The notes: generated by a model from the letters alone, not told the origin. A stretch of 64,000 nt of DNA from Halichondria panicea (GCF_963675165.1 NC_087382.1:4193963-4257962), one strand, 5' to 3'. Counted from the first letter of the stretch, positions 48,178 to 60,145 are shown. Numbers and translations are program-made.

Positions 48178-49117
48178 ATCGCTCAAAATCAAAACAAGCA
48201 ACTGGACACCTCCAAAGTGATTGAAATCAAAGCATCTGTAAGGCACTCGAACCGTTCACTTCAGGACCAACAAGCTGAGACAGTTTACGGCCAAAAAACT
48301 GTCTCCACAGTCGAAACGCCTTATTGACCTGGCCAAAGAGAAAGGTGCCTCATCGTGGCTTTCAGTTCTACCTATTGATGACCATGGTTTCTCCCTCCAC
48401 AAGGGCGCATTCAGAGATGCACTCTGTTTTCGCTATGGCTGGCCACTGCCATCGACCCCTACTAAATGCAACTGTGGCTCAGCCTTCTCAGCAAACCATG
48501 CAATGATTTGCCCAAAGGGCGGCTTCCCAACGATAAGGCATAATGAGCTACGTGATCTGACAGCTTCACTTCTCATCAAAGTCTGCCACAATGTTGCCAC
48601 AGAACCCCGACTACAACCACTAAGCGGATAGTCTTTATCCCACCGCTCAGCCATTACCACTGACAATGCCCGTCTTGACATCCGTGCGAGAGGGTTCTGG
48701 TCTGCTGCTCAAGACGCATATTTTGATGTGAGGGTTTTCCACCCGAATGCGCCCAGCAACAGTTCCAGAACCATCAAAGCTGCCTACAAGAAACATGAAG
48801 ACGAGAGAAAAAAACGGGCTTACGGCCAACGTGTCAGAGACATTGAGCAAGGAGTTTTCACCCCCCTAGTCTTCTCAACCACAGGTGGACTGGGACAAGA
48901 GGCCACCACCTTTTACAAAAGATTAGCAGACATGCTCGCCTGGAAAAAAGGAAAAAACTACTCAGTAGTAATCAGCTGGCTAAGATGCAAGCTATCATTC
49001 GCTGCTGTCCGATCATCAATCATGTGCATCCGAGGGACAAGATCATCAACTCATCGACCCCTACGTGACGCGGACATTACTCTCGCAACGGAAGAGGGCC
49101 TGATCCCTCAAATTTAA
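48178..49117 (+). mobile_element. Retroelement ORF 3' part with one in-frame stop
   Basis: One frame runs from about 48290 to the stop at 49115 with a single TAG at 48629-48631. It contains LAKEKGASSWLSVLPIDD, HKGAFRDALCFRYGW, a CxC...H...C cluster (CNCGSAFSANHAMICPKGG), RHNELRDLTASLL, ARLDIRARGFW then YFDVRVFHPN, FTPLVFSTTGG and FYKRLADMLAWK. I recognise this set as a protein segment repeated many times in aquatic invertebrate genomes as part of mobile elements. The D...FDVRV arrangement resembles a PD-(D/E)xK nuclease core (inference). Element class not assigned. The 5' end is missing. Confidence 0.7.
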
Positions 49118-49319
49118 TTAACTGTAACTGTTTCCAATAAATTTATGTACATGTATACATGCTATTATTATAATATTACTACTTTTGATACTCATGATCT
49201 TTACCTACTCTACTAAACGCGTACTTCTTCCTGACTCCTGATTTGCTTTTGATACTCATGATCTTTACCTACTCTACTAACGCGTACTCCTGGCTACGGT
49301 GGCCCAGAGAGTTCACAAG

Positions 49320-49655
49320 AGTACGATTGACCTTCGCTAGTGGACAGTACGATTGACCTTCGCTAGTAGAGAGTTGACCATCGCTAGTAGGGAGTTGACC
49401 ATCGCTAGTAGGGAGTTGACCATCGCTAGTAGAGAGTTGACCTTCGCTAGTAGAGAGTTGACCTTCGCTAGTAGAGAGTTGACCTTCGCTAGTGAACAGT
49501 ACGATTGACCTTCGCTAGTGGACAGTACGATTAACCTTCGCTAGTAGAGAGTACAAGTGACCTTCGCTAGTGGACAGTACAACCTTCGCTAGTAGGTAGT
49601 ACGATTAACCTTCGCTAGTAGAGAGTACGATTAACCTTCGCTAGTGGAGAGTTCT
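49320..49655 (+). repeat. 20-26 bp minisatellite (ttgaccttcgctagtagaga type), left foldback arm
   Basis: About 15 units built on accttcgctagt with spacers agagagttg, ggacagtacgattg or agggagttg. The inverted counterpart at 51535-51720 has fewer units. Confidence 0.9.
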
Positions 49656-50102
49656 TTTTTTCTAGTAAAAGCTCACCTTTTAGCTAAAAACCTTTACCTA
49701 GGTACGTAGGGGGGTGCTGACCTTATATTTGACCTTTGCTACACACAGATGCTGTATTAAAGAGCCATGCATAGCCTGCTTTGGACAGCAGGCATAACAC
49801 TAGCCTATAGTAGGTTACAGTTGAACAGTAAGTTGAGCTTGTTTGTGTGCTGTTGTTTGACATGTTCTAATACAGTCATTCCTACAGGCTACATGTTCTA
49901 CTCTGGACTTCAATCTGGCAAAAGAAAAATAGTCCACTCAACACTGAACAGCCCTAGAGTAGAACATGGAATTATTGTATTATTTAGCTACAACAAATCC
50001 TACATGTACTAGAAACATCAGCACACAAATAAGCAACCTAGCCTCGATCCCAGGCCGAGTTTTCGCTTTTATAACGGTTAGGCGAACAACTAGGCCTGGT
50101 AC

Positions 50103-50375
50103 TACCGTATAGCGGGTATATTTCGAGGGTATAAATGTTCGCGGTTTTCGCGGATTGAGCCTGTACCGCGAAAATTTATACCCACGAAAATTTATAATAG
50201 TAGGCGTGTTCAGTATTATGGATTCGAGGCTAACAGTGGAGTGGTACAGCTGCATGTTGATGTGCGCATGCGCCAAAAGGCTGGAACTCAGACCACGAAA
50301 ATAAAATCCGCGAAATCCTTTGTAATGGTCCATCCGCGAAAATTTATACCCTCGAAATATACCCGCTATACGGTA
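50103..50375. mobile_element. MITE, family 2, complete copy
   Basis: Inverted ends taccgtatagcgggtatatt and its complement (aatatacccgctatacggta) bound 273 bp with a cgcggttttcgcggattga interior. Relatives: 37213, 39745 and 43321. Confidence 0.85.
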
Positions 50376-51745
50376 TATAGTTGTCTGCCATGCGTCAAAT
50401 TTTCATTGTGTTTGTGGTCGGCAAAAATATTTCTAATCGAAATTTGTACACAGAAAATGCACAGAGTGAGTACACAAAAGATGCACATAGAGAGCTGCTT
50501 CACAAGGGCCTGGGGAGTTGCCAGTTGTGCTGCAGCACGATTACAGTGACCCAGGGCAACTTCAGGATGATTGAATGCCTTCAAATTACGTTTCAAAAAT
50601 ATTTAGCAGGCTGCTGGACTTCTCTGATTCTAGGCCCCAACTCGTAATTCTTGAGAAAACGTAGATTCTCTTGATGCCTCTGTCAGTCTGAGCTACCCAG
50701 CAACGCTCGAACGAGCAGGTCATACTCCAGTCCTGTAAGTATAGGACAATAATTACAAAGACGGTTAAACCCTTACCTCAAACTGTCCAGTCTCGTCCGT
50801 TAGTATAGCCAAGCGGAGCACTGTTGGGATAGCTGGATATTAGCCATTGCTCCTGTACAGAGAAATAGACATTCTAAATACGTGTAGATCTATATTAAAT
50901 TTCTCGTATTAAACAGGTTATAGTGTCATTGTCGACGAGCTGATGATGGCAGCACCAAGTTCTCTAGCTCACACTCTTCACTTGATCCACCATATTAATG
51001 ATGAAACTATAGTCTACCTAGATCTTGCCAAACATGAACAAGATTTGATAGCACAGGGCCCACACTGACCTTAACAAGCTTGACAAAGCTTTATACCTCT
51101 TCCCTTGTTGTTCAGTCTTCAGAGTAATGTTTTCTAAGCTTCAGAGAAGAGAGAAGCTTCAGCTAAGAGCCATTCCAATAATGATAAAACGGGAGCTGAC
51201 TTCTAGTACACGATAGTACACGAATATAAATGTCACAAAAGTGAACGAGAATATCCATTAGTCAGAACAGGCCTAGTTGTTCACCTAACCGTTATAAAAG
51301 CGAAAACTCGGCCTGGGATCGAGGCTAATAAGCAACCATGCAGCTTAATTGCTTACTGTTCAACTGTAGTCTACTAGGCTAGTGAGTCACTAGGACATCT
51401 AGTGTTGTGCCTGCTGTCCAAAGCAGGCCAACATGGCTCTTTAATATTTATGTGTGTAGCAAAGGTCAAATATAAGGTCAGCACCCCCCTACGTACATGG
51501 TAAAGGTCTCTAGCTAGAAGGTGAGCTTTTACTAGAACTCTCCACTAGCGAAGGTTAATCGTACTCTCTACTAGCGAAGGTTAATCGTACTGTCCACTAG
51601 CGAAGGTTAATCGTACTGTCCACTAGCGAAGGTCAATCGTACTGTCCACTAGCGACGGTCAACTCTCTACTAGCGAAGGTCAATCGTACTGTCTACTAGC
51701 GAAGGTCAATCGTACTCTGTGAACTCTCTGGGCCACCGTACCTGG

Positions 51746-53358
51746 CTTTACAAACAGCATATCCAGAGGAGGTTGGACGCGCGTCATCCACCGTCTGGTT
51801 TTATCACGTGCGCTCATAGAATCTGGCTGATTAGGCACCATTAGGCACCTCGATGCTCCACTGTTTTGTAGGCTGTACAGAGACACTGCAAGTAGCCAGA
51901 AGTGGTCTAGGAGCATTCCCACCGCCCTCTCACCTTCCCTACACTGCTGAAAAGATTCCAAGATGGATCTAGACTAGTATTTATATTTTTTTGACACTTT
52001 TCCAATTTTTGTTTAACAGGATTATGATCTATATGAGCAGAGGAGGTCAGAGCACCATTAATCTGTTTCTCTTCACTGTTCTCTAGCTCTTACTTACACT
52101 GATAAGCTTTACATTCTCACCTTTGACCTCAAAGGAATTCTATAAAGGTTTATAATTATCACATGACTGAAGGCGTCATGATGATGCATGTCCAACCTCT
52201 GCAGCATATCAGAGGGGCCTCTTTTTGTGCATTAGCTGTTGGGCGTGGCTCGACCGTCTCCTGACAGGAGGTAGTCTGGCCCAGACCACTCCCTTGCACG
52301 TGATCTGACATGTGCCAGGGAGAGAGGGTCTAGTCACTTTTCTTGGTTCAGATGTCAAAATTTGACATCTCCAATCAGATTCGCAAGAATGCAATTAAAC
52401 TGTCACATGATTCCACTTCACAGAGGAGGTTGATAGTACTTGACCTTTGTCATTTTTAAAACTATGCCAGTAGGCAATGGCTAACTTAAATTCCTGTATA
52501 CATCAACTAAAAAAGTTATTTCAAGTACAGAGAATCTTTCAAATCTCACTAAATCTGTATAGGAGTAGAGATAATAGCCACCCAGTTTTAGCATTGTCAC
52601 CACGCCCATTTCCGACACGCCCACTTTTGACTGTCTGAAAACCAAGAAAAGTGACTCTGTTTGCCAGACTCTCTCCCCTGGGAGGAGTCTGGCCTCGAGA
52701 CTAGACGGGAGGTCGGCAGAGGAGGTTGGTCACGAAGCCAAAAAGTTAATAATGACGTATATAGTCTTTATTAAAATACTTGAACCTTGAACCTACTTTA
52801 TCAAGCTCTTTTCTAGCCTCGACTCCAGCCCCTTGAATAGTGGGCCTGGTATTTACTGTTGGCGCGTGGGTGGACAATTAATTTATTATTTACCGTATTT
52901 TATCTCATTGAACGTTAAACAGTTATTGTGATAAAGAACAGAAAAAAGAAAAAGAAGAGGCTACCTCTCTGTATATACTGTAGACAGAGACAGCTAAGTA
53001 AAACATCAGCTCTGTAGATTTATTCATTAACTTGAGGCTCGGATCGGATACACACTCAGGTGACAAGTTAATCTCATAAGAAAATTAATTAGTTAAACCT
53101 GTGGGTAAAAAATAAATGTGGATAAGTACAGTGGCTGTGACGTAACATAATGTGAGGACTACTTATTGATTTACACAATAGATTTACCATTGAAAGCACT
53201 ATCCATTAATACACACTCAAGCAACAAGTCCGGATACACACTCAAGCAACAAGTCCCTCGGATCAGATACACACAAGTCCCTCGGATTGTAAACACATTC
53301 AGGCCACACAGTTCTCGGATCACCACGTACTTACTCTGTGACCAATTTTCGGCAAATG
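51746..53358. other. Repeat-rich spacer; no gene seen
   Basis: Contains scattered agaggaggt and tggcctcgaga words, and at 53040-53330 a degenerate run of cggatacacactcaagcaac / aagtccctcggat repeats. Open frames are short and unrecognised. Confidence 0.5.
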
Positions 53359-53704
53359 TCACAACAATACTTCCTTCCAGAGAGAATGGCACTGAACGTC
53401 GAACAGACACACCAACACTTTGAAGATGGCTTCACTCAGAGAAACAAGAGGAGAAATCACCATCACAACACTTCTTTCAGAGAGAGGTGCACTGGTCCTG
53501 TCAAGCTTCACATCAATCAAGAAAGGGAGTGTCTGGAAAGCAGATGGACTTGCTCTGGGACTTGCCATAGCCGGTCGGTACGGTACCCACATAAACACCA
53601 GCGTACAGACACTTTAACGCCTCCAGCTGCTTGTCTTTCACTAGACCTGGTTTTCCAACACAGGATAACGCGTACGCGAGAGCAGAAGAGAAGGTAGCAG
53701 CCAT
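53359..53704 (-). pseudogene. RecQ-like helicase 5' fragment with a frameshift
   Basis: From the ATG at 53704 the minus strand reads KDKQLEALKCLYAG (Q-motif region) and VGTVPTGYGKS (Walker A). Then the frame changes near 53570 and continues as AFQTLPFLIDV and VVMVISPLVSL (motif Ia), ending near 53400. These are successive N-terminal motifs of the RecQ-type superfamily 2 helicases. The DEAH box and all later motifs are absent within the fragment and I do not find them nearby. A truncated, frameshifted copy; multi-copy RecQ-like genes are often associated with mobile DNA in invertebrates (inference). Confidence 0.7.
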
Positions 53705-54125
53705 TACACAACTTGGACTAGATTTCTTTTTTCAATGACATCATTATAAATGAAACGGATATCAATGTTTTACAAACTAATGCGGAATAAGAATACTGAT
53801 AAATATACTGCAATTTACGATTACCCAGATTCTGGGTAATTCTGGCGCATGCGTAAACAGTGTATACCAGGCCGTCTTTCTCAGCGGCTTGGAATCGAGG
53901 CTAGCTCTTTTCTAGCCAGCAGGCCACCTTTTAGGCACTGCACGATTTCTCTGGAGGGGCGCAGTAGCTAAAAGTTGACTAATTTGCAGCAGCAATAACA
54001 TGAAGGGGCTACTTTATCACAAGAATCAGGGTGCGATGTGCAGTCAAACTTGCAAATTTACTGCACAAAACATAAGCTCACGTGATGATTCATTAGTGAC
54101 CTTTTGACCCTGTCCACCCTCCTCT

Positions 54126-54521
54126 AGGAGGTCGGGTTGCAAGCCTATCTGGGATTTGTTCTAGCGCCACTATAGTGGCGCCCTATCAGATTGCAGCATT
54201 TTTCACGTGCTTGGTTACACTTCCGTTTGCATCTAGTTGCGATATGCTGTGGTTTATCACGTCATCATGTCGGTTAACACCCACTTGAGAAGAAGAATAT
54301 TCATGGCAGTGTTACATAATGCTGTGCAGAACAAATCTCAGATAGGCTGACAGTAAAAACAGATACGTTATAACAACATAAAACATCTCAAATAAAATGC
54401 ATCATTTGAAATTTAATGTAGAAAATTTCTGTCATTTTAACACTAAAATACGATGATGCATCCCATATAACATATGTGTTTTTGCTGTGATATATATATA
54501 TATACTTGCAACCCGACCTCC
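54126..54521. mobile_element. 396-bp MITE-like element with GGAGGTCGGGTTGCAAG ends
   Basis: aggaggtcgggttgcaag at the left and cttgcaacccgacctcc at the right are inverted repeats; just inside, gcctatctgggatttgttct pairs imperfectly with agaacaaatctcagataggc. An internal palindrome gcgccactatagtggcgc is at 54165-54182. Confidence 0.75.
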
Positions 54522-56010
54522 CGTCAGGGAGATGGTCGGGCCACGCCCAACTATAGCTAACCGTTATAAAAGTGAAAACTTGGCCTGGGATCGAGGCTAA
54601 TCCATACATCTGCTTTTATGACTCTTTTGAGCTACATAACCTCTTCACCGGTTGTACGACTGCGGGGTGAATGGCAAACTCGTGGTGCCTTAGTATTCAA
54701 ACTCTTATATGTCTTGTGAAATTTTGGAATAGTTTAACTGACTCACTGACCAGCCGCGGAGTAAAGCAAGGATTAGCGTCGATTCTAGGCAGCCCTCACG
54801 GCCCCTCAGCGCCTTTCTTCTTCCCAGCGGCCTGGAAGGCTAAGCAAGGATCTTTTTCTATCACCCACTTACTAGTATGGACATACTCCTGCGTACACGA
54901 TGAGAGAAAGCAACATTGATCTATGTGTCCGTAGCCTATACACTGCAGTCCATACTGACGATCTCCGATCCACCGCTGCCTCGGTGACTGGCTTACGGCA
55001 ACAATCAGGTATGCATATTATCACCCAAAGACCCCTGAACCATCAAAGCCTATCAACATAATAAGGGATCAGCCTAAAGTCCACACCACCGAAGCTGTGG
55101 TGTAACTCTTCAATCTATGGTTCAACGGGGAACCCCTTTTTCACATGCAGTGAGTATTTTTGAAACCTGTGTCGTACCCAAACTATTATAGCTATGGATG
55201 CGAGACCTGGTTGCTGACACTTCCTGTCTCTCAAGCACATGTACATTTCTAACACAAAATTGGCCGTCATATTCTCCGCCTCGGAGATGCTGTTCGTATC
55301 GATCTCTATATATTGACCCTCTATGCATGGCCATGGCAGTCCCACCATAATTCTCTTAGTAAGAAAACTAGGTTCTTCTTAATGCATCTCGCACTAACAC
55401 TCTCAACTAAAAAGCGTTTGCTAGCCTCGCTATCGAAGATATATCTTGATATATACATCTATCATATATAATAATTATATTACAGTGTCGTTATTGTCGT
55501 ATGCTGCAGTCCCAAAACGAAGATTTTGTCCCCCCTCTAGTTATTGCAGCATTTGTAGTAGATCTATAGTGCATGGTAAGGTGGTTGTCTGCCTATTTAC
55601 TGTAATCCTATTGAGCATCATGCATGCATACATGGGGTGATGACCTCAAAGTATGTCAATATAATTATATGTCTGCATGCATGCTTAAAGTGAGAGGGTA
55701 TAGGTTAAAGCCAGCTTTTTGCTAGGACTGCATGATCCTTATATGAGACTAATTTTGTGTACATATTATATAGATTGAACACTAATCTCAAACACGGACA
55801 CCTCTCCCCCTCTCTTACCCGCCCGGCCAGATTCGATATACATAATTGTGACAGAACTTCACAACAATTAGGACAAAACTGAACATATACATGCAGGGTA
55901 CTTGCAGGTATACACAGAGACACGCATGCAGGGCCTCTTTAAGTATGAGAACAGTTAAAGACTATTGAGAGAGGCTCTTTTCCGGAAATCTTCCAGAGAT
56001 AATTACAAAA
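54522..56010. other. Spacer before R5; no gene recognised
   Basis: One 46-bp dispersed repeat (54555-54600). The rest has only short open frames on both strands without family resemblance that I can name. Confidence 0.5.
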
Positions 56011-59000
56011 CTATAGAGCAATACAAAAACCTCCAATAATTAACAGCCAGTTAATAGGGTAGGTTAAAGATGATGATGTAGAATCGGCAGTAGAATCGGC
56101 AGTAGAATCGGCAGTAGAATCGGCAGTAGATGCACCTATATAATTATAAGAAAAAACAGTACAATGTACATAATTTTATACGTAATTACCGTATATCTTC
56201 TAATTTATCGGACAGCAAAAAATAATTATTTTGGAAATTGTCCGGGTATAATTGGAACAGATTTTTATACAGCATGCGAAGTGTCCGGAATAATTAGAAC
56301 AAGCAAGCAGCTGCATGCGAGCTAGCTAAGTTTAATAGACCAGTGTGCGACTGAATAGTTGCACTAGCTATCTAAAACTAGCTACTCAAAGCTATCTAAC
56401 TGCAGCACTCTAAGTCTTGTCTTACTTGCCGTCTGTGAATGGTGAATGTAACTCAATATTGTCCGGATATTTAGAACAAATGTAATATTAAAGCACTGGA
56501 GTGTCCGTTGTATTAGAACAACGAAAATTGCCCAAAAGAGTGTCCGGGGTAATTAGAAGTGTCCGATAAATTAGAAGATATACGGTATATATAATTACCT
56601 GTGTCATCATCTAGCTCTACATAGATAATAGCAGATGTTGTATCCAAAGGAATTGGAGTATCTCCTGATGATGAAAAATGTTCTTCAATGCATTCAATCA
56701 TAGTTAGGCTTGTACTTAAAATCACGTCTTCGATAAAAATCTCAATTTCTCTTCTAATAGTTGATGTTCTAAAAAAAATATTTGAGTTCGATACTTGGTA
56801 GCAACTATTGTTACTTCGTATACCAATTATTTCGCAACTCTGATTTTGTGCACTAGTCGGAGGACAATACATTGCTGACACAATTCTCCCATTAAAATGC
56901 AGTGGTAGCCTGCAGACACCATAGGCTGACTGGGTTTCATTAAGATGAACACTCGGTTGTAAACAAATGAGGAAATCTGCAGAATTAAAAATTATATACC
57001 GCATAGCACGAAATTTTCAAGGCATTTAAATTTCACCCGGCTTGATTGCTTACCAAAAGTACTTCCAGGCCACGCCTTGCATGTTATATATATATAGCAG
57101 AAAATTGAAGAAATAATTTTTGTAGTTTTGCTAACCCATGAAAACAGCGAAAAATAATCTTTTTATTACCACTGTGCAAATTGTTGATCCTCTTTCATAG
57201 GGTGTTGAAGTCTTTCGAAAATTTCGCACTAATGATTCAGTATAATTATACTGAATTCAGTTTATATGCATGTATAATTATATAAATTCCCCTAATCTGA
57301 GTAAAATACCATTGGTGATGTTGGAGCCATTACAGTTGGGCGTGCTGAAGTTTCTCCACGTTGCATCTATTACTGGACATTCAACACTTTCTGCATTTTT
57401 AAATGCAAGTAGCTGGAACTGAAATTATATGACAAAGCAGTATAAGTGTATGAGTTGAGTGTCACTGTGTATATCATAGATTGTGTGAATGAATGTGTAT
57501 ATACAATCATAGATATAAGAAGGGAGAGTATGGTGAGCCTTTTGTTTCAAAATGGCGATACAAAATACCATGTGTTGGTCCCAAAAATCAACTCGATTTG
57601 TTTTATCAACTATCGACTTTATCTGGTAGGGATCGACTCGATGTGTTATATCAACTCCATTTCATCTGGTAAGGATCGACTCAATGTGTTTTATCAACTC
57701 GATTTCTTCTGGTGAGAGGATCGACTCGATTCCAGGCCGCTGGGGGAAAAGGCGAGTTTCGAGGGCGGCTTGATGTCGAGGCTATCTATGGCTGTACTCT
57801 TGCAACAAAGGCGCTAGGCTCAGACAAGGCACTGAGACTCTTGAGGCCACAGGCAGGCCTACAGCAGGTCAGAGTAGCTGACCTTCCAGGCACGCCTGCA
57901 GAAGGTCACAGCAGCTTACTTGTGCTGGATCACAGTAAATTAAATCACTAAATGCTTGTCTACTTGACTCTTGAGTTCATGACACATACCAAGTAGCTGC
58001 TGTGTGATCTCAGGCTCAGAAGGTCCCCATCTGAGCTACTCTGAGCTGCTGTAGGCATGCCTGTGGCCTCAAGAGTCTCAGTGCCTTGTCTGAGCCTAGC
58101 GCCTTCGTTGCACACTAGAGTACAGCGACTACAGCCATATCAGGCCGCCCTCGAAACTCGCCTTTTCCCCCATGGCCAGCGACCTGGAATCGAGTCGATC
58201 CTTACCAGAAGCAGTCGCTAAATCGAGTTGATAAAACACATCGAGTCGATCCCTACCAGATGAAGTCAATAAAATAGAGTTGATAAAACACATCGAGTCG
58301 ATCCCTACCAGATGAAGTCGATAAAATCGAGTTGATAAAACACATCGAGTCGATTTATCCTTCCAGTTTGGGACACCAACACATGGTATTTTGTATCGCC
58401 ATTTTGAAACAAAAGGCTCACCATAGGAGAGGGATGGGAAACGGAGCACGTGCGCACAATCACTTCTGTGTAATGCCAAAAGTTGATCCGCGTTTCGCCT
58501 TTAGACACCCCGCCAACCCAGTGGGAAATGTTATTACTATCATTCACAGCTCCCCACTGGGACTCTTAGTCCTGTGCTGAGCATCCACGCTCACCGAAAA
58601 CTTTCAAAGGCAGTTTTTTTAGTGTTGTATTATCGTTTTGGCTCTATCTAGTGGCTTTGTGCACCTTCTACAAGGAGAGGCTGTGACTACAGCCCAAAAT
58701 ATTAATGATTCCCTCTTTCTTAAGTAGCTGGGCATTGTATGCAAGTAAAATCAAAGCCACTTGGCTTTAGGTTGGTAAGTAATGTTCATTTTTGTCTTAG
58801 TAAGCTGGCTTTGACAAGCAGACTTTTTGTGTACCCATTTTTAGACAGTTATATCGAATGTAGGTAAATGTCTCTTTGTAATTCATTGATAGTTGGTTCA
58901 TCGTATCGGCACAATAATTTACGACAGAACTTTGCTACATTTCCATAATTCTCTATCATGTCTGTGACTGTACAGGAATACTCAACGGTACAGACAGAGC

Positions 59001-60145
59001 TCCTCTCAAGAATTTGCCTGTCCAAGCTGCTTTTTACTGCTTGGAGGGGTCTCACTAACTATTGCTGCTACCTTGTTGTGACTGTTCCACTAGCCATTGC
59101 TAATACATGGAGCTCAGTAGCTAGTTTATAGCCTAGTACTAGCTAAAAGCATGGGCTGGAGGAAATATAAAGAAGAAAACATTGACCGAAACCAGGATCG
59201 TCAATGCTAATTTACGTAGCGTTTCCCATCCCTCTCCCTTCTTATATCTATAAGTTGGTGACAGCAAGTTGGAAGTTGCCATACTCAAAGGATATGAAAT
59301 AACAGTTGACCTTTTTTTTAGTAAAACATTTTCAGTTGTTATTTTGCCACTCCTGCAAACCTAAGCTATCTACGGCCCTGTATAATCTGATATGGCGCTA
59401 TATATGCACTATATATGTACTGGCGACAGGACAATCCCAGAATAGCTTGCCCCAGTCCTAACGGAGGTTGGGCCACGCCTAGCCTCGAGACCACACCGAT
59501 TAACCGGCGTGGTCTCGAGGCTAGGCCACGCCCAACTAACCCACTCGTTGTTTGGACTCCGCCCAACTTTTTATCTCATTATTGGATTCTGTCTATACTA
59601 TATATACGCATGCGCAGGATGGTCCATGCATGCATGTATAGTACAAAATAGTGCAAAATAATGATATTCAAAAGGTGAAACCAGCAAATAATGAATGACA
59701 AAAGTCGCCCGCCCGCATGCAATTAGGAAACTTCAGGACCAGAAACCAGAGTATCACTTGGAGTGGCCATAGGTTATGCAGCCAGCTCTTTCCCCGGTGC
59801 ATGCATGCAGGCCTCCAGTATAATCTAGCCATCCATGAAATTTATTTGCAAAGTTGTGCACTATACACATCATAGTAGCCCCCCAGGCCAAAAACGGCAG
59901 ATTTATAATAGATCTATGAGCTTCTAGATATAAATACACATAATTATGTATATAGCTACGTATCAGTATTATAAATTTTATACATGTATAGGCTATTATA
60001 TATTATAGAAGTATATGATTATACAGAAGTACATAGAAGTATGTCTACTGATATAGGCTATATAGAAATCTATAAACATACATGCATGCATGCTTACCAT
60101 TGCAGCAAGTATGGCTACAGCCTTTACCATAAGAAGAGCTCCCAT
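56011..60145 (-). CDS. Six-Cys ectodomain protein with STAD repeats and GPI-like C-terminus (R5)
   Basis: Four exons, 60145-60098, 57418-57310, 56976-56599 and 56135-56011, phases 0,1,1, give 219 aa. MGALLMVKAVAILAAM is a signal-peptide start; exon 2 has VECPVIDATWRNFSTPNC, like the WNNFSTTEGC of R3 exon 2; exon 3 is the shared roughly 120-aa Cys-rich domain (FLICLQ, YGVCRL, AMYCPP, QSCEII, NSCYQ, MIECIE). Exon 4 has STAD repeated four to five times, SSSLTYPIN, then WLLIIGGFCIAL and stop. A hydrophobic end with no tail after small residues is the form of a GPI-anchor signal. Intron 1 contains a 1.7-kb foldback element and intron 3 is almost wholly a MITE. R5 starts 218 bp from R6, divergently. 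Confidence 0.72.
56187..56587. mobile_element. 401-bp MITE, family 3, filling R5 intron 3
   Basis: Inverted ends taccgtatatcttctaattt and its complement (aaattagaagatatacggta) bound the element; the interior repeats gtccgg(g/a)(t/a)a(a/t)aattagaac-like words. It occupies nearly all of the 463-bp intron. Confidence 0.85.
56997..57233. mobile_element. MITE, family 1, degraded copy in R5 intron 2
   Basis: taccgcatagcacgaaattt at the left and cgaaaatttcgcact at the right; the interior accaaaagtacttccaggcc corresponds to the ccggaagccacgcc block of the better copies. Confidence 0.7.
57509..59252. mobile_element. 1.7-kb compound foldback element in R5 intron 1
   Basis: The outer ends share tagatataagaagggagag in inverted orientation (57510 and 59230-59251). 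Inside, 57527-57900 is an inverted copy of about 58020-58430: both arms carry ggtgagccttttgtttcaaa, gcgatacaaaataccatgtg, two to three copies of a tcgactcgatgtgttttatc-type repeat, ggaaaaggcgagtttcgagg and aggcactgagactcttgagg. The 58435-59230 part begins and ends with agagggatgggaaacg in inverted orientation, as if a second element is nested or joined. No transposase. Confidence 0.8.
59468..59535. repeat. Imperfect 68-bp palindrome with cctagcctcgagaccac arms
   Basis: cctagcctcgagaccac and gtggtctcgaggctagg flank a 13-bp loop, with weaker outer pairing (gggccacg / cacgccca). Confidence 0.85.

Larger units (their letters stand above)
49294..51745. mobile_element. Large foldback element with minisatellite arms
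   Basis: The left arm (about 49294-49850) and right arm (about 51335-51745) are inverted copies: tacggtggcccagagagttc pairs with gaactctctgggccaccgta, then a block of ttgaccttcgctagtagaga-type repeats (49325-49650) pairs with the inverted block (51535-51720), then ggtgagcttttact..., ggggggtgctgaccttatat and the gcctgctttggacagcagg segment. The middle carries a further inverted pair (50039-50092 with 51270-51327) and a family 2 MITE. No transposase seen. The structure is like Foldback/long-TIR elements. Confidence 0.8.

Noticed and set aside
49320-51720. CRISPR-like array of accttcgctagt repeats
   Set aside because: Eukaryotic context; spacers are themselves repeated, units vary from 20 to 26 bp, and the block recurs inverted. 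It is a minisatellite in a foldback element.
53338-53697. 119-codon plus-strand frame
   Set aside because: Antisense to the RecQ-like fragment; composition rich in His/Arg/Thr with no family resemblance.
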